From Gammaproteobacteria bacterium (lineage in GTDB: Bacteria; Pseudomonadota; Gammaproteobacteria; Pseudomonadales; Azotimanducaceae), in the NCBI GenBank assembly GCA_002694945.1, contig NZNP01000083.1, positions 31,727-40,213 of the forward strand: DNA of 8,487 nucleotides. The letters are read 5' to 3'. The notes under the pieces are model-generated. The model was not told the origin of the DNA. It did no database searches and was given only the letters and a program-made list of their open reading frames with translations. This document shows positions 6,295 through 8,487 of the stretch, one piece after another; the first letter of the stretch is position 1; the number at the start of each line of letters is the position of its first letter. The position numbers were made by a program, and so were the translations under genes.

Positions 6295-7341
6295 TTGATT
6301 AAAGTACTGGAAATTGGCGGTTTCAGCGCCGGATATTTTGGCCGACTGTTTGCCCAACATGGCGCAACGGTAGTCCGGGTTGATCAGGGCAACAGTCACT
6401 GCCCTTGGGTATCCGAAAAATCAAACGACGCTTATCTGCACGCTAACAAATACTGTGTTGAGGCCGCCAACCCGGTCCAGCTCTCTGGTTTAGCAGATGA
6501 AGCCGACGTTGTTGTTTGTGAAGCCGAGACTGCGGACGAATTGGCTGATCTTGGCTTTGATGAATGGGCAACGAAAATCAAAGTTGCCATCACACCCTTC
6601 GGCAGAACTGGCCCGAAGCGCAACTGGCAGGCGACGCCGGCAACCCTGCTAGCGATGGGAGGGTATACACACATCATTGGCGACCCGGAACGAGCACCGC
6701 TGACTCTGCCAGGTTATTATGTGGAGTTTCAAACGGCAACAATGGCCTTCGCTGCCGCAGCTGCCACTTTTTTTTCCAAGCAATCAGACGTTATCGACAT
6801 CAGTATGTTGGAGTCAGTATTGTCTTTGACCCAGTTCACCAGCATTCGCTGGCATTGCGCCGGTCAAATCAGGGAGCGACATGGCAACGACTTCTATTTT
6901 ATGGTGCCAAGTAATCTATATCGAACCAGCGACAGTAGTTGGATTTACATCAGTATCGTGCCCAATTTCTGGGATGGATTCTGTGTGTTTTTAGATCGCC
7001 CAGAACTGCTAGTTGACCCGCGCTTCGAAACGAACGATCTAAGAATCATTAATCGTGAGCAACTCTACGAGTTGGCTGGTAGCATCATCGGCACACTGAG
7101 TGTCAGCGAATGTGTTGAACGGGCTGAGCGTGCAAGGATTCCTTTCGGCGTCGCCCAGACATTGACCGAAGTGCTTGAGGACCGGCATCTCGCAGAACGA
7201 GATTTCTGGCAACCCATCGAAATCGAAGGTGAGTCGGTCCACATGCCGAGAGGTGCATACCAAATGCACGGACGTGCCCCCACGCCTGCCAGACCGCAAA
7301 CACTGATTGCCAATCATCGGTTCCCGGGCAGCGGACAATGA
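6295..7341 (+). CDS. Family III CoA-transferase (CaiB/BaiF), probable non-canonical subunit
   Basis: The 348-residue protein belongs to family III CoA-transferases, which move CoA between carboxylic acids through an Asp-linked intermediate. Seen here: the N-terminal Rossmann-like start KVLEIGGFSAGYFGRLFAQHGATVVRVD (3-30), PFGRTGP (101-107), the helix with DIDISM-type motif (IDISMLES, 167-174), and the C-terminal swap region including RIPFGVAQTLTEVLED (281-296). It is shorter than the usual ~380-430. Where the catalytic Asp is expected (D-x-x-x-G/A before the Ala-rich helix), the sequence reads YVEFQTATMAFAAA, putting E144 there by my alignment. Start is TTG 6295 with GAGAG (6287-6291) close upstream; an in-frame ATG at 6268 is followed by TGA at 6286-6288. 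It overlaps the next CoA-transferase by ATGA (7338-7341), so translation is probably coupled. A heteromeric enzyme such as the BbsEF type is a reasonable model; strict Asp loss would make this the structural subunit. Confidence 0.85.
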   Translation: MIKVLEIGGFSAGYFGRLFAQHGATVVRVDQGNSHCPWVSEKSNDAYLHANKYCVEAANPVQLSGLADEADVVVCEAETADELADLGFDEWATKIKVAITPFGRTGPKRNWQATPATLLAMGGYTHIIGDPERAPLTLPGYYVEFQTATMAFAAAAATFFSKQSDVIDISMLESVLSLTQFTSIRWHCAGQIRERHGNDFYFMVPSNLYRTSDSSWIYISIVPNFWDGFCVFLDRPELLVDPRFETNDLRIINREQLYELAGSIIGTLSVSECVERAERARIPFGVAQTLTEVLEDRHLAERDFWQPIEIEGESVHMPRGAYQMHGRAPTPARPQTLIANHRFPGSGQ

Positions 7342-8487
7342 CCAACTTGCCGCTACATAATTTGCGAGTTCTGGATTTAACTCATGTCTGGGCCGGGCCC
7401 CTTGCTGTCAGGTTTCTCTCTGACCTTGGCGCCGAAGTGGTAAAAATAGAAGCGCCCTATGGACGAGGGCCACGGGATGCCGCCTATGAGCCACTCGGTG
7501 GCTGGCTCGGCGGTGAGGCCGGTGACGAACCATGGAATGTCAACGCGATTTTCGTGAAATTCCATCGTAACCGTAAGAGCCTCTGTCTCAACTTAAAACA
7601 GCCCAGAGTACGGGAATTGTTTCTTCAGCTGGTTGAGGTAGCTGATGTGGTTATTGAAAATTTCAGTGCAGATGCTATGCAAGACCTGGGTCTTGGTTAT
7701 GAAGAGCTGAAAGCCATTAATCCAAAAATAATCTATGTGAGCATGCCCGGTTACGGCATGTCCGGCCCCTACCGGGACCGCGTTGCATTTGGACCAACGG
7801 TTGAGGCAATGTCCGGCTTGAGTAGCATGTTGGGATACAGCCCAGAAGAACCTTACAACTCTGCCATCGCACCCATGGACCCGATTGGCGGTACCCATGG
7901 GGCAGCAGCCGTAATGGAAGCCCTGCTCCGGCGAGAGCAGACCGGCCTTGGCAATATGGTGGAAATGTCGCTCCATGAGGGTGGAGTCAACTACAGTGGA
8001 CCCTGGCTTATTGAGGAACAAGTAGGGGATCCGCCGAGGTGTATTGGCAATCGCCATCCAGCCATGGCCCCGCATGGTATATATCGATGCAAGGGCATCG
8101 ATAAGTGGGTAGCGATTGCCTGTAAAAATGACCAGCAGTGGTCGCGGCTCTGCCAAACACTTGGAGGAAAATTCACGGCAGAGATGACGCTGGAGGACAG
8201 GCAAACGCATCACGACGAGATCGACCAGATGCTTGAAGCCTGGACCGAGCTGCGAACCAACCTTGAAGTGACCGAAGCCATGCAAAACCAAGGTATCGCT
8301 GCGGGACCGGTTAACACGACGCCTGACATAACGGCGGATGAGCAGATCAAGGCGAGACGATTCTACGTTCCGTACGAACAATTCGAAACGCCAATGCCTG
8401 GCAACGCCATTCAAATGAGCGGCATTGATCGAGCCCGCTGGACGCCCTGCCCTGGGCTGGGTGCAAACAATCGCGAGGTTTTACAAG
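7338..8487 (+). CDS. Family III CoA-transferase (CaiB/BaiF), 3' end outside window
   Basis: The frame from ATG 7338 is open to the right edge, giving 383 residues without a stop; at most a short C-terminal tail is missing. Seen in my translation: NLRVLDLTHVWAGPLAVRFLSDLGAEVVKIE (8-38, the family's N-terminal signature, split here only for reading), the HRNRKSLCLNL segment (76-86), VADVVIENFS (101-110), SMPGYGMSGPY (135-145), and PMDPIGGTHGAAAVMEALL (179-197), in which D181 fits the catalytic aspartate that forms the acyl anhydride. GNMVEMSLHEG (205-215) and the RCIGNRHP loop (234-241) are also family-like. The active site therefore looks intact, unlike the upstream paralogue. The ATGA overlap with that gene implies coupled expression. 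Likely role: transfer of CoA onto an acid released by the cluster's hydrolases, with an unknown CoA donor. Confidence 0.9.
   Translation, partial: MTNLPLHNLRVLDLTHVWAGPLAVRFLSDLGAEVVKIEAPYGRGPRDAAYEPLGGWLGGEAGDEPWNVNAIFVKFHRNRKSLCLNLKQPRVRELFLQLVEVADVVIENFSADAMQDLGLGYEELKAINPKIIYVSMPGYGMSGPYRDRVAFGPTVEAMSGLSSMLGYSPEEPYNSAIAPMDPIGGTHGAAAVMEALLRREQTGLGNMVEMSLHEGGVNYSGPWLIEEQVGDPPRCIGNRHPAMAPHGIYRCKGIDKWVAIACKNDQQWSRLCQTLGGKFTAEMTLEDRQTHHDEIDQMLEAWTELRTNLEVTEAMQNQGIAAGPVNTTPDITADEQIKARRFYVPYEQFETPMPGNAIQMSGIDRARWTPCPGLGANNREVLQ

Noticed and set aside
7593..8414. 273-residue minus-strand ORF opposite the second CoA-transferase
   Set aside because: The plus-strand frame has clear family III CoA-transferase motifs throughout. 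The minus frame is its antisense shadow and has no coherent domain.

Overview
The window looks like an accessory catabolic region of a proteobacterium, most likely a marine or otherwise uncultured gammaproteobacterium. That placement is an inference from moderate GC, Gram-negative-type enzyme families, AGGAG-like ribosome sites and one GTG and one TTG start. No ribosomal, tRNA or other marker gene is present to fix the taxon, and I see no insertion sequence, CRISPR array or RNA gene.

Layout from left to right. The 3' end of a penicillin-acylase-family amidohydrolase gene enters from the left edge (3-443, +). A 301-base gap follows (444-744). It holds a weak hairpin with a T-run, a possible remnant of a leftward gene, and a 42-bp AT-rich regulatory element. 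Two plus-strand genes then form a short operon: an NTF2/SnoaL-like protein (745-1245) and a class C beta-lactamase-fold esterase (1269-2516). A minus-strand operon faces them: a TetR-family regulator (3581-4234) followed by a phytanoyl-CoA-dioxygenase-like Fe(II)/2-oxoglutarate oxygenase (2674-3564). Divergent from tetR is a plus-strand operon of an N-acyl-D-amino-acid-deacylase-type amidohydrolase (4351-6033), a 60-residue unknown protein (6074-6256), and two family III CoA-transferase (CaiB/BaiF) genes (6295-7341 and 7338 to the right edge) that overlap by ATGA.

The strongest non-coding signal is a pair of regulatory elements. The tetR/amidohydrolase intergenic region and the promoter region of the SnoaL-like gene share an ungapped 42-bp element at 36/42 identity, in opposite orientation, including 20 identical consecutive bases. 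At its core is the imperfect palindrome GTATA-N6-TATAC. The simplest reading is that TetR represses itself with phyH, the amidohydrolase/CoA-transferase operon and the SnoaL/esterase operon through this site, so all three transcription units would form one local regulon.

Putting the families together, the cluster could hydrolyse an amide and/or ester substrate (amidohydrolase, esterase, perhaps the acylase), activate a released carboxylic acid as a CoA thioester (tandem CoA-transferases), and hydroxylate and rearrange the skeleton (PhyH-type oxygenase, SnoaL-like protein). The substrate cannot be read from the sequence, and the order of steps is conjecture.
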